NCBI GenBank assembly: GCA_025359125.1
Contig: JANYHI010000076.1
Location: 1 to 50,443, forward strand
DNA length: 50,443 nucleotides
DNA from: Cytophagales bacterium
GTDB taxonomy: Bacteria; Bacteroidota; Bacteroidia; Cytophagales; Cyclobacteriaceae
Direction of reading: 5' to 3'
The notes beneath the pieces were generated by a model. It was not told where the DNA came from. It saw only the letters and a program-made list of their open reading frames with translations, and ran no database searches. Of this stretch, positions 24,059-33,326 are shown one piece after another (position 1 is the first letter of the stretch; the number at the start of each line of letters is the position of its first letter). Position numbers and translations under genes: made by a program.

Positions 24059-24092
24059 ATTTCTTAACCCGCAAACAAGCTGAAATTTTTGT

Positions 24093-24920
24093 TTAATTCT
24101 GATGAAAACTTTCGCTTACGAAAATTAAAACCTCTGGCAAGGCACTTCTCCAATAAGGCCAATTATGTATTCCATTTCGCACTCTAAATTCATGCGGTAC
24201 TTTTTTATCAATTAAAACCGCATGCAGCTCCATGTTCCCTTTTATTAAAAAATCTTTATCGCCACAATCAATATAGTAGCGAACTTTCTTTAATTCATCT
24301 GTCGATTTTTTTGAAACAATATCTAATATTGAATTATTCTTATACTGCTCAGACAGTCGATCTTTGCCTTTACCATTTTTACCATAAGGAATCGAGAATG
24401 CTCCGTTCCAATTCTCATCAGGCATATTAATGATTTCGTCATTTGTAAAAATACCGGCACTTAATGGCGCAGCTGCTGCAAATAAATCGGGGTGCTTCAT
24501 TGCCATAATACAGGTTCCAAATCCTCCCATCGAAAGGCCTGCGATGGCTCGGTATCTTTTTTCAGTTCGCGTTTGATAGGTAGAATCTATAAATGGAATA
24601 AATTCGTTGATAAAAAAATCTTCATAGCGCGAAGTTCCATCAGCAGCATTTACATACCATCCTCTTCCTCCATCCGGCATGGCAATAATCATAGGTGTTG
24701 ATTCTCCACTATTGGTTTGCTTATCTGCAATATGCTTCACTTCGCCAAACTGAGTCCAGCCAGTTTCGTTATCACCTAAGCCATGAAGTAAATACAAAAC
24801 AGGATACCTCCGCGAAGTACCATAATCGGAGGGCAAATAGATGCTGTACTTTACCTCTCGTCCTAAGATTTTACTTTTTACAACTAAACTTTCTTTGACG
24901 ATGCTTTGTTGAGCCGACAA
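24093..24920 (-). CDS. Esterase of the alpha/beta-hydrolase fold (esterase D/tributyrin esterase type), N-terminus frameshifted
   Basis: 275 residues from a TTG. The esterase-D-like core shows LLHGLGDNETGW (oxyanion loop), the nucleophile elbow GLSMGGFG, an acidic residue in DCGDKDFL and a terminal His in GIHNWPYW. Likely substrates are acylated carbohydrates or other small esters. The apparent start SAQQSIVKES is the mature N-terminus expected after signal cleavage. The signal peptide itself (MKRLLLILLFPVWS) is encoded just upstream in another frame, beginning at ATG 24963. Removing one T from the TTTT run (24919-24922) joins the two as MKRLLLILLFPVWSLSAQ. The gene is thus either hit by a 1-nt sequencing error or truly frameshifted. 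Confidence 0.85.
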   Translation of the reverse strand: MSAQQSIVKESLVVKSKILGREVKYSIYLPSDYGTSRRYPVLYLLHGLGDNETGWTQFGEVKHIADKQTNSGESTPMIIAMPDGGRGWYVNAADGTSRYEDFFINEFIPFIDSTYQTRTEKRYRAIAGLSMGGFGTCIMAMKHPDLFAAAAPLSAGIFTNDEIINMPDENWNGAFSIPYGKNGKGKDRLSEQYKNNSILDIVSKKSTDELKKVRYYIDCGDKDFLIKGNMELHAVLIDKKVPHEFRVRNGIHNWPYWRSALPEVLIFVSESFHQN

Positions 24921-24963
24921 AACTCCAAACAGGAAATAGCAGGATGAGCAAAAGCCTTTTCAT
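24919..24963 (-). other. Out-of-frame signal peptide of the esterase and frameshift site
   Basis: From the ATG at 24963 the minus strand reads MKRLLLILLFPVWS, a textbook signal peptide, then leaves the esterase frame at the four-base run 24919-24922 (TTTT on the minus strand). A three-base run would restore one continuous secreted esterase. Confidence 0.75.
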
Positions 24964-25004
24964 AAATTGTAGTAGTTGAATTCTATTTTTTAAATCAATC
25001 ACAA

Positions 25005-25012
25005 TACCTTTG
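25005..25012 (+). promoter_or_regulatory. -7 box of the GAPDH-like gene (TACCTTTG)
   Basis: TACCTTTG fits TAnnTTTG and lies 32 bp before the ATG at 25045. A TTG at 24976-24978 is present but 26 bp away, longer than the usual spacing. Confidence 0.45.
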
Positions 25013-25044
25013 TCAATACTAAATATTTTTTTTGAGAAAACTAC

Positions 25045-26040
25045 ATGAAAATAGCTATTAATGGAATGGGGCGCATTGGCAGACTGCTCTGCAAACTGCT
25101 TGCATCTACCAAACATCAGGTGGTGGCCGTGAATGATATCATGCCAAAAGAAAATTTAGTTTATCTATTAAAATACGATTCTATTTACAATCAATATTTT
25201 CTAAATAAAAACATCATTGAAGAAACGGGCGATGGCTTTCAACTCAACTCACAACCTGTAAAAGTTTTTTCCGCCTCCTCTCCTACACAGCTACCCTGGA
25301 AAAATTTAGACGTAGATGTAGTCGTAGACTGCTCTGGAAAATTTATCACTGCCGAATTATTACACCAGCATATTGCTGCTGGCGCTAAACGAGTATTGCT
25401 CTCTACCACCGGCCAAGATGATGTTCCGTTACTCATCAGAGGTTTTAATGATCACTCTTTAAAGAATGATCAAAAAATAATTTCATCGGGTGGATGCATG
25501 ACTAATTGTACGGTGTTAGTGTTCGATCATCTGATCAACAACTTTGGAGTAGAGTCGGCACACATTAATGTAATTCATTCTTTCACTTCCAGGCAATCAT
25601 TAGTAGATGGTCCTTATTCAGATTTTAGAAGAGGCAGAGCTGCTACTACTTCTATCATCCCGGTTAAAATTGATCTGGATCAAACTGTAGAAAAATTATT
25701 TCCATCGATAGCCAACAAAATTTCAACAATGTCTACCCGTGTGCCAATTCCGTGCGGAGCTTTGGTAGATATGAATTTGATTTTAAAAGATCCTGTAGAT
25801 GCGCAAACCATCAATAACTCATTTCAAAAATTATCTCAGAATCAATTAAATGGTTTGCTTGGTTACAATACTGAACCAATAACCTCAACCGATATCATTT
25901 GTAATCCGCACTCTGCCGTGGTCGATTCCACACTCACTTATTCATTAGGCAACCACTTGAAACTTTCTGTTTGGTTCGATGATCAGTTTGCTTTTACCAA
26001 TCGGTTAATTGAAATAGTTGACTTGATGAATAGGAATTAG
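25045..26040 (+). CDS. Divergent glyceraldehyde-3-phosphate dehydrogenase paralogue
   Basis: 331 residues, the standard GAPDH length, with the Rossmann start NGMGRIGR, Asp31 (NAD preference) and catalytic Cys151 and His178 (HSFT). Arg232 in STRVPIP is retained. Several substrate-site positions differ from canonical GapA: the SxASCTTN segment is SSGGCMTN (148-154), and the TTTGAAK inorganic-phosphate loop is replaced by VKIDLDQ (207-213). It is probably NAD-dependent but may have altered phosphate binding, a different aldehyde substrate, or low activity. Not accompanied by pgk or other glycolytic genes, which favours a secondary paralogue over the housekeeping enzyme. Confidence 0.85.
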   Translation: MKIAINGMGRIGRLLCKLLASTKHQVVAVNDIMPKENLVYLLKYDSIYNQYFLNKNIIEETGDGFQLNSQPVKVFSASSPTQLPWKNLDVDVVVDCSGKFITAELLHQHIAAGAKRVLLSTTGQDDVPLLIRGFNDHSLKNDQKIISSGGCMTNCTVLVFDHLINNFGVESAHINVIHSFTSRQSLVDGPYSDFRRGRAATTSIIPVKIDLDQTVEKLFPSIANKISTMSTRVPIPCGALVDMNLILKDPVDAQTINNSFQKLSQNQLNGLLGYNTEPITSTDIICNPHSAVVDSTLTYSLGNHLKLSVWFDDQFAFTNRLIEIVDLMNRN

Positions 26041-26127
26041 TCACAGTAAAAAGAGGAATTTAAAGAAGTTACATCTGGCGTGTAATAATCTAATACCAAT
26101 TGCTACCAATTAGCCAAATTTACTTTC

Positions 26128-28578
26128 GTGAAAAAGATATTTTTACTTTTACTACCGTTTGTAATTTCTTTCAATTCCTTCAGCCAAATTATTTCAGGTA
26201 AGCTTATCGATAGCCTAAAAGGCGAACCCGTAGCTTTCGCGAATATTGCATTAGAAGACGGAATCAGAGGCACAACTTCTGACATTGAGGGGAATTTTCG
26301 TTTTATAATTCCAGCAGATTATACAGGAACTATCAACATCTCACATGTTAGTTACAACAAAGAGAAAATTCCTGTCAGCCATTTTAAAACTAAAGGCATC
26401 ATTAAGCTAATACCAAGCGTAACCATTTTAAATGAAGTGGTTTTTAAAGCCGAAGAAAATCCGGCATTCAAAATCATTCGCAATGCCGTTAAAAACAAAA
26501 AGCAAAATGACCCCGCACAACTAAACGCCTTCCGCTACAAGTCCTACAACAAACTCATTTTTAAAACCAGCGAATCGAATCAAGCATCACAAGACAAAGT
26601 CAACGCTCTGCGAGTAAAATCAGATACCGCTAAGCTTTCTAAAAAAGAAAAAGAAACGCTTCAGCTTGATAGCATAACTACCCGTATGCATTTTTTCATG
26701 AGCGAATCCGTTACCGAAAAAGAAGTGATCAATCCAAGCCTATCAAAAGAAACCTTAATCGGATTTAAAGCATCGGGCTTTAAAAGTCCAATGTTTGCCA
26801 ATGTAGCAACCGACTATCAGCCCTTCTCATTTTACGATGATAAAATATCATTGTTGAATAAGGATTTCCTGAACCCCATCAGCAAAAATTCCGAAAATCG
26901 ATACGACTTTTACCTGACAGATACCACTTATTTGCAAGGAGATACTGTTTACGTGATCCAATACGAGCCCAAGAAAGGAAGGTTAATTACCGGGCTAAAA
27001 GGAATGGTATCAATCAGCACCGATGGGTACGCAATCAAAAATATTATTGCATCCTCATCTGATTCGGTGGCATTAACAGGCATTCGCATTCAACAGAATT
27101 ATGAGAAGGTAAACGGCAGATGGTTTCCATCGCAACTAAATACAGACATCGATTTTTATAACCTCAAAGTACTTGGGCGCTACGTTATGCTTCAACACCG
27201 CAGCTTCATCAGCGAGGTTGAAGTAAATCCTATTTTAAAAAAATCTTCGTTTGGCGATATTAAAGTAGACCTTACGCGGCCCAAGCCAGAATTGAATGCA
27301 CAGGTATTAGAGAAATACCGCACCAATCTTTTGGATACAAAAGAAGTACAAACATACGTGACCATCGATTCAGCTATGAAAAAATTCTCGTGGTTAGATA
27401 AAAGTGTTGAAGCACTTGCCACACAAGCCATTCCACTGGGTCCGTTTGAAATTGATCTTACAAAAATTGCGCACATCAACGGGTATGAGGGTTTTAGGTT
27501 GGGAGCAGGACTGTATACCAGTAATCGGTTTTCAAAATGGATCCGCGCAGGTGGGTATGTCGGCTATGGATTTAAAGATACAGAATGGAAATACGGTGGA
27601 GAGGTGCGATTTAACATCAATCCAAACAAAGATCTATTCGTTAAACTTTCTTATTCAAAAGATATTTATGAAACTGGTTATTCTCATGATTCAAATGAAC
27701 AAGGGTCGTTCGTTACCAACGAGAGCATTCGAAAATTAGTAAGCTCGCAATACGATAAGATTGAAACCTACAAAGCAGATGTTGGATATAGAATTTTACC
27801 AAGAGTACATGCTAATATATTCATATCTAAAAATGAGATTAGGCCATCGTATAATTATAGTGTGCTTGTTAAGAACGAACCCTTGCAAACATTTTCAATA
27901 GCAGAAACGGGTATCGCACTTCGATATTCAGGCAATGAAAATTATATGCAGTTGGCTGGAAAGAAAATATTTTTAGGACGAGAGTGGCCGATGATTTCAC
28001 TGTCGTACGCAAAAGCAACTGATTTATTCGGCACACAAAAATTTAATTATAGCCGATATGATTTAAGTGCTCGATTTCAATTTAAACACCGCCCCAAAGG
28101 AAAAACCAGAATAGCCGTGCATGCCGGATATGTGGATGGCATTGCTCCATATGGAAAACTTTATAATGGAAGAGGCGCGCATGAAGCACAAGGCATATTA
28201 ATAGATGAATATTTTCAAACAATGCAGTTATACGAGTTTTCAGCCTCACGCTATGCAAGCATTTTCTTCAACCACAATTTTGGAAATATATTTTATGATA
28301 AGAAGTACAGCAAGCCAGAATTGGTTGTATACCATAACGCAGGTATGGGAGAATTAGAAAACAAAGAAGGGCATGTTAGTACACAACTGGTTTTTAAACC
28401 ATTTGACAAAGGCTTTGTAGAATCTGGAGTCGGATTTAATAATTTGATCAGGTGGAAATATGCGAGTGTGGCTTACTTAGGCCTAGGTGGTGCCGTGTTT
28501 TATCGATATGGAGATTATCAGATACCTAAAACCAGCGATAACTTATTTTACCGAATCACTTTTAATATTGGATTCTAA
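26128..28578 (+). CDS. DUF5686 outer-membrane protein with carboxypeptidase-regulatory-like domain
   Basis: 816 residues starting at GTG with a signal peptide (FNSFSQ, about residue 20). Residues about 21-105 form a carboxypeptidase-D regulatory-like beta-sandwich (GKLIDSLKGEPVAFANIAL...GTTSDIEGNF), as found at the N-terminus of TonB-dependent receptors. The long remainder is DUF5686 and ends in a predicted beta-barrel with a C-terminal aromatic (YRITFNIGF). No TonB box or plug is evident. Such proteins are common in Bacteroidota and probably sit in the outer membrane; function unknown. Monocistronic as far as spacing shows. A TACTTTCG-like box overlaps the GTG, so the start is the least certain point. 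Confidence 0.85.
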   Translation: MKKIFLLLLPFVISFNSFSQIISGKLIDSLKGEPVAFANIALEDGIRGTTSDIEGNFRFIIPADYTGTINISHVSYNKEKIPVSHFKTKGIIKLIPSVTILNEVVFKAEENPAFKIIRNAVKNKKQNDPAQLNAFRYKSYNKLIFKTSESNQASQDKVNALRVKSDTAKLSKKEKETLQLDSITTRMHFFMSESVTEKEVINPSLSKETLIGFKASGFKSPMFANVATDYQPFSFYDDKISLLNKDFLNPISKNSENRYDFYLTDTTYLQGDTVYVIQYEPKKGRLITGLKGMVSISTDGYAIKNIIASSSDSVALTGIRIQQNYEKVNGRWFPSQLNTDIDFYNLKVLGRYVMLQHRSFISEVEVNPILKKSSFGDIKVDLTRPKPELNAQVLEKYRTNLLDTKEVQTYVTIDSAMKKFSWLDKSVEALATQAIPLGPFEIDLTKIAHINGYEGFRLGAGLYTSNRFSKWIRAGGYVGYGFKDTEWKYGGEVRFNINPNKDLFVKLSYSKDIYETGYSHDSNEQGSFVTNESIRKLVSSQYDKIETYKADVGYRILPRVHANIFISKNEIRPSYNYSVLVKNEPLQTFSIAETGIALRYSGNENYMQLAGKKIFLGREWPMISLSYAKATDLFGTQKFNYSRYDLSARFQFKHRPKGKTRIAVHAGYVDGIAPYGKLYNGRGAHEAQGILIDEYFQTMQLYEFSASRYASIFFNHNFGNIFYDKKYSKPELVVYHNAGMGELENKEGHVSTQLVFKPFDKGFVESGVGFNNLIRWKYASVAYLGLGGAVFYRYGDYQIPKTSDNLFYRITFNIGF

Positions 28579-28602
28579 GTAGAAATTAATTTAATCCACG
28601 AC

Positions 28603-28655
28603 AATGAAAATCACCAAAAGAAGCGATACTTTATACAATTAGGTTGATTTTCATT
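28603..28655. repeat. 11-bp inverted repeat after the DUF5686 gene
   Basis: AATGAAAATCA (28603-28613) is exactly complementary to TGATTTTCATT (28645-28655) with a 31-nt loop; CC/GG could add two pairs with one bulge. It is AT-rich and has no T tract, so it is not a good terminator; it could be an mRNA 3' structure. The rest of the 166-bp gap shows nothing recognisable. Confidence 0.5.
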
Positions 28656-28744
28656 CGTCAAATTATGCAATCGCTTTTCGATTGTCTAATGTTGGTTAAA
28701 TTTACCATTAACCCGTAACCAATCTCACAAACCAAAATAAACCC

Positions 28745-29635
28745 ATGCAATTAGTCATTCAAAATCTTAACAAAACATACTCCAATGGAGTACAGGCCCT
28801 GAAAGATGTTACACTTACCATCAACCAAGGAATGTTTGGATTACTTGGCCCCAACGGTGCTGGCAAATCTTCACTTATGCGAACCATCGCTACCTTACAA
28901 GAGGCAGATAGCGGTTCTATTCAACTAGGCGATATTAATGTGCTAACACAAAAAGAGGAGGTGAGAAAAATTCTCGGTTACCTTCCACAAGAATTTGGGG
29001 TTTATCCAAAAATAGATGCCATAACGTTATTAGATCATCTAGCCGTATTAAAAGGCATTAGCAATAAAGCAGAAAGAAAAGGATTGGTAGAAGCCTTACT
29101 GCAAAAAACAAATTTGTGGCAAGCACGCAATAAAAATTTAGGCGGCTACTCAGGCGGTATGAAACAACGTTTCGGAATTGCTCAAGCACTTATTGCAAAT
29201 CCAAAACTAATTATTGTAGACGAGCCAACCGCTGGATTAGATCCTGCCGAACGAAATCGTTTTTTAAATCTACTTTCAGAAATTGGCGAAAATACAATCG
29301 TGATTTTATCTACTCACATTGTTGAAGATGTAAAAGAATTATGTACCGATATGGCCATTATCAATAAAGGCCAAGTATTGTATAAAGGAAGTCCGCTAGA
29401 TGCCATTGCAGCGGTAGAAGGAAAAGTTTGGACTAAAACTATTACTAAACCTGAACTTGAAAATTACCGCAATTCATTTAGCATTATATCTGAAAGATTA
29501 ATTGGTGGCCGTCCTGTTATTTCTGTATTAAGTGATCAACAGCCCGATGGGGGTTTTGACCGTGTTCCGGCCGATCTGGAAGATGTGTACTTCACACATA
29601 TTTTTGGCTCTACTAAAACAGAAGTAGCAGCATAG
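28745..29635 (+). CDS. ABC transporter ATP-binding protein
   Basis: 296 residues, one ABC ATPase domain. Walker A GPNGAGKS (35-42), Q-loop PQEFGVYP, signature YSGGMKQ (135-141), Walker B LIIVDEP (155-161) with the D-loop AGLDPAER, and H-loop STHIVED are all intact. The C-terminal ~70 residues are the typical extension of ABC-2 exporter ATPases. It lies 39 bp upstream of the permease-peptidase fusion and is certainly its energy-coupling partner. Substrate unknown. Confidence 0.95.
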   Translation: MQLVIQNLNKTYSNGVQALKDVTLTINQGMFGLLGPNGAGKSSLMRTIATLQEADSGSIQLGDINVLTQKEEVRKILGYLPQEFGVYPKIDAITLLDHLAVLKGISNKAERKGLVEALLQKTNLWQARNKNLGGYSGGMKQRFGIAQALIANPKLIIVDEPTAGLDPAERNRFLNLLSEIGENTIVILSTHIVEDVKELCTDMAIINKGQVLYKGSPLDAIAAVEGKVWTKTITKPELENYRNSFSIISERLIGGRPVISVLSDQQPDGGFDRVPADLEDVYFTHIFGSTKTEVAA

Positions 29636-29674
29636 TCTCATTTTAAAAATTTGGTATCAACAACTAAGCTTATC

Positions 29675-32600
29675 ATGTTTAAAAATATATTTCTCTTCGA
29701 ATTAAAATACCGCAAAGCACGCGCTGCCAATTACATCTACTTCGCCATTATGTTTCTATTTTGCCTGTTGGCGGTAACTACAGATGTAGTTAGAATTGGC
29801 GGAGCGGTAGGCCAGGTAAAAGAAAACGCACCCATCGTAATTGGGCAAATGATTGTGATCATGGGTTTCTTTATGACACTCATTTCCTCAGCCATTATGG
29901 GGGTGGCTGTACTTCGTGATTTTGAGCACAACACAGAAGCCATTCTATTTAGCACTCCCATCAAAAAATTTCACTATCTCATGGGACGCTATTGGGGCTC
30001 CTTAGTCATACTTCTTTTGGTAGCTGCGAGCTTGCCAATTGGATTTATGATTGGCGACCTTTGGCCAACTCGCGAAGCAGATCGTTTATTGCCTTTCAAT
30101 CTACTCACCTACTGGCAACCCTTCTGCATTTTTGTAGTGCCCAATATGTTTTTCACTGGCGCTATTTTTTTTGCTAGTGGTGCACTCTCCCGAAAGTCAA
30201 TTGTAATTTACACGCAAGGAATTATGTTGCTGGTACTTTATATTGGAACCAGTTCTTTATTGCGAGATATTGAACAAAAAGAAATTGCCGCAATGCTAGA
30301 CCCCTTTGGTGTACGCGCATTCAACTTCTACACACAGTATTGGACACCCGGTGAGCGAAATACTTTACAAATTCCATTTGAGGGATACATACTTTATAAC
30401 CGACTACTTTGGGTAGGTGTAGGTATTTTAATTTTAGTGATTAATCATTTTGCGTTTAGTTTTAATGTGGTGCGTAACTCCATCTTTAAAATAAAAGCTG
30501 TCAAAGATGAATTGATTAAAATTAAACCAGAAGAAACAAGAATACCGCTAGCACAGCAATACACCAGCTTTACTACACATATCAGCCAACTGGTGAAGCT
30601 TACTGTGTTCTATTTTAAAATGGTGTTTAAGGAAATTCCATTTCTGGCCATTGTTATTGCTGGAATATTATTGCTGTTAGTAAATGCGATTAATCTAAAC
30701 GAATTATTTGGAACAAAATCGTACCCCACTACTTACACTATTCTTGGGCTACTCTCAGGTTTCAATTTATTCTTTCTGATTATTTCGGTTTTGTATACGG
30801 GGGAGTTAGTTTGGAAGGAGCGCTCTGTTAATCTTAATCTGATTATTGATGCCATGCCCATGCCCGACTTTATTAGTTTAATCTCGAAGTTCTTTGGATT
30901 ACTACTTGTTTATATTGTGCTAATAGCAGGATTGATTTTAACAGGCATGGTTATTCAAATGAGTTATGGCTACTATAAATTTGAATTGAGCATTTACGTG
31001 GGAACATTATATACTGAAACAGTAGCCTTCCTGGTGCTTTATTCTTTGCTATCTATGTTTATTCATGTGATGGTGAATAATAAGTTTCTTGGGTTTGCCG
31101 TAGCCGTTGCTTTCTTTATACTTGTTTCATTCTTCAGCCAAATGGGACTAGAGCATCCGCTCTTCCAATTTGGAAGTGGAAGCTTAGGTACTTATTCTGA
31201 CATGAATGTGTACGGCCACTTTGTTACTCCCTTTAGTTGGTTTCAAGTTTACTGGATGGCCTTCGTAGTATTTCTATTTGCTATTGCAGTAGTATTTTCT
31301 TCTCGTGGTTCAGAAGATGTCATCGCTATGCGTTGGAAAGCAGGAAAACTCAGGCTGTCCAGATCACTGATAACGCTGATCGTCTGCACCACAGTGATTT
31401 TCGTTTCTTCAGGGTTTTATATTTTCTACAACACTAATATTGTAAACGAATATTCAAATAAAGATCAACGCGAAAAATTACAGATTGACTACGAGAAAAC
31501 GCTAAAGAAATTTGAGTTTACCCCTCAGCCGCGAATTACAGATGTTAATCTTAAAGTTGATATCTATCCATCTAAGCGCGATTTTACAGCCGAGGGTCAC
31601 TACATCCTAAAAAACAAAACGGATAAGCCAATCTCTGATTTGCATATTCAAGAAAATGTTGGATCAGAATTGAAAACAGATTATTTGAAATTCGATCGAA
31701 AGTACGGAGTGAAAGAAAAATTCGATGAGTTCGATTATACAATCTATAAACTAGAAGAACCCATTCAGCCGGGTGATAGCATTCGAATGGATTTTAAAGT
31801 ATCGTTTGTAACCAACGGATTTGTGGAAGGCGGTCGTTCTAACACCAGCGTCATCTTCAATGGGACTTTCTTTAACAATCAGTACTTTCCTTCACTTGGA
31901 TATTTTAGTGGCGGTGAAATGTCTGATGACAATGATCGTAAAGAAAAAGGATTACCTAAGAAGGAGCGTATGATGGAGCGTAATGATCCGCGTGGCCTTC
32001 AGCAAAGTTTATTTGGCGATGATGCCGACCATGTAAACTTTGAAATGGTGATGAGCACGGATAAAGGTCAAACGGCTATTGCCCCTGGTTATCTACAAAA
32101 ACAGTGGGTAGAAAATAATCGGGAATATTTTCACTATAAAATGGATGCACCAATGTGCAATTTCTATTCTATGATTTCCGCTCGTTATGAGGTGAAGCGC
32201 GAAAAATGGAATGACATTAATCTAGAAGTATATTTTCACAAAGGTCATAATTATAATGTTGATAAAATGATGCTGGGAATGAAGGATGCATTGACTTACT
32301 ATTCCAAAAACTTTAGTCCGTATCAATATCGTCAGCTTCGCATCATGGAGTTTCCACGTTATGCAAACTTCGCACAATCATTTGCCAACACCATACCTTT
32401 TAGCGAAGGCATAGGTTTCATTGCTAAGATTAATGATCCTGACAAAGATATTGACTATGTGTATTATGTAACTGCCCATGAGGTAGCTCACCAATGGTGG
32501 GGGCATCAAGTAATGGAAGCCGGTGTAAAAGGGAATGCCATGTTAAGTGAAAGCATGTCGCAATACTCTGCACTCATGGTTTTAAAACATAAGTTCACTC

Positions 32601-33262
32601 CGGAAATTATTGAGCGCTATTTAAAATACGAGCTAGACCGTTACTTGTTAGGTCGTGCCTCTGAGCGTAAAAAAGAACAACCCCTAGAACTAGTAGAGGG
32701 GCAAGGTTACATTCATTATCAAAAAGCTTCACTTATCTTTTATGCATTGCAAGATTATTTGGGTGAAGATAGCGTTAATGCCGCCTTCCGTAGATTCAAT
32801 AACACTTGGCGATTTAAAGATGCCCCCTATCCTACTTCTGCTGATTTACTGAAGGAGATCAGAAAAGTCACTCCGGATAGCCTCAATTATCTGATCAAAG
32901 ATATGTTTGAGACGATAACACTATTTGAAAATAAAACTGACTCCGCATTCTATCGCGAAAAAGGTAAAAATGAATTTGAGGTGAAACTATATGCCACTGC
33001 CGAAAAATTGAGAGCCGATAGCATAGGAATTGAAACGCCTATCTCCATTAATGATTGGATTGATATTGGCGTGTATGGAAAAGATAAAGCCGGCAAAGAC
33101 AGTCTGATTTATTTAAAGAAGCATAAAATAGCGAAGAAAGAAAATGCCTTTACTATTACCGTAAAATCAAAACCAAGAAAAGCAGGTATTGATCCGTTAC
33201 ATAAATTAATTGATCGCCATTCAAATGATAACTCGAAAGGGCTTTTAAAGAGAGATCTGTAA
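29675..33262 (+). CDS. ABC-2 permease fused to M1-family metallopeptidase
   Basis: About 1195 residues from the ATG at 29675; an in-frame TTG at 29651 is less likely. The N-terminal ~580 residues contain about 12 membrane helices in two ABC-2-like blocks. The C-terminal half is a gluzincin domain of the M1 aminopeptidase type: HEVAH (935-939) followed by Glu959 gives the zinc site, here as HExxH-X19-E rather than the usual X18. The exopeptidase GxMEN motif expected upstream is absent; SEGIGFIAK lies in that region. The peptidase presumably faces the periplasm. With the preceding ATPase it forms a complete transporter that may couple export and processing of a peptide. This fusion is known in Bacteroidota but poorly characterised. 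Confidence 0.9.
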   Translation: MFKNIFLFELKYRKARAANYIYFAIMFLFCLLAVTTDVVRIGGAVGQVKENAPIVIGQMIVIMGFFMTLISSAIMGVAVLRDFEHNTEAILFSTPIKKFHYLMGRYWGSLVILLLVAASLPIGFMIGDLWPTREADRLLPFNLLTYWQPFCIFVVPNMFFTGAIFFASGALSRKSIVIYTQGIMLLVLYIGTSSLLRDIEQKEIAAMLDPFGVRAFNFYTQYWTPGERNTLQIPFEGYILYNRLLWVGVGILILVINHFAFSFNVVRNSIFKIKAVKDELIKIKPEETRIPLAQQYTSFTTHISQLVKLTVFYFKMVFKEIPFLAIVIAGILLLLVNAINLNELFGTKSYPTTYTILGLLSGFNLFFLIISVLYTGELVWKERSVNLNLIIDAMPMPDFISLISKFFGLLLVYIVLIAGLILTGMVIQMSYGYYKFELSIYVGTLYTETVAFLVLYSLLSMFIHVMVNNKFLGFAVAVAFFILVSFFSQMGLEHPLFQFGSGSLGTYSDMNVYGHFVTPFSWFQVYWMAFVVFLFAIAVVFSSRGSEDVIAMRWKAGKLRLSRSLITLIVCTTVIFVSSGFYIFYNTNIVNEYSNKDQREKLQIDYEKTLKKFEFTPQPRITDVNLKVDIYPSKRDFTAEGHYILKNKTDKPISDLHIQENVGSELKTDYLKFDRKYGVKEKFDEFDYTIYKLEEPIQPGDSIRMDFKVSFVTNGFVEGGRSNTSVIFNGTFFNNQYFPSLGYFSGGEMSDDNDRKEKGLPKKERMMERNDPRGLQQSLFGDDADHVNFEMVMSTDKGQTAIAPGYLQKQWVENNREYFHYKMDAPMCNFYSMISARYEVKREKWNDINLEVYFHKGHNYNVDKMMLGMKDALTYYSKNFSPYQYRQLRIMEFPRYANFAQSFANTIPFSEGIGFIAKINDPDKDIDYVYYVTAHEVAHQWWGHQVMEAGVKGNAMLSESMSQYSALMVLKHKFTPEIIERYLKYELDRYLLGRASERKKEQPLELVEGQGYIHYQKASLIFYALQDYLGEDSVNAAFRRFNNTWRFKDAPYPTSADLLKEIRKVTPDSLNYLIKDMFETITLFENKTDSAFYREKGKNEFEVKLYATAEKLRADSIGIETPISINDWIDIGVYGKDKAGKDSLIYLKKHKIAKKENAFTITVKSKPRKAGIDPLHKLIDRHSNDNSKGLLKRDL

Positions 33263-33281
33263 TAATAGCTCTTAAAAAAAG

Positions 33282-33313
33282 AACGGGAGACAGAATTAAA
33301 TCTGCCTCCCGTT
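33282..33313. terminator. Bidirectional rho-independent terminator
   Basis: Arms 33282-33294 (AACGGGAGACAGA) and 33301-33313 (TCTGCCTCCCGTT) pair with one A-C mismatch around a 6-nt loop. An A-rich run precedes and TTTTATTT follows, so it can end both the permease gene (plus) and the ice-binding-like gene (minus). Confidence 0.9.
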
Positions 33314-33326
33314 TTATTTAAAATTA

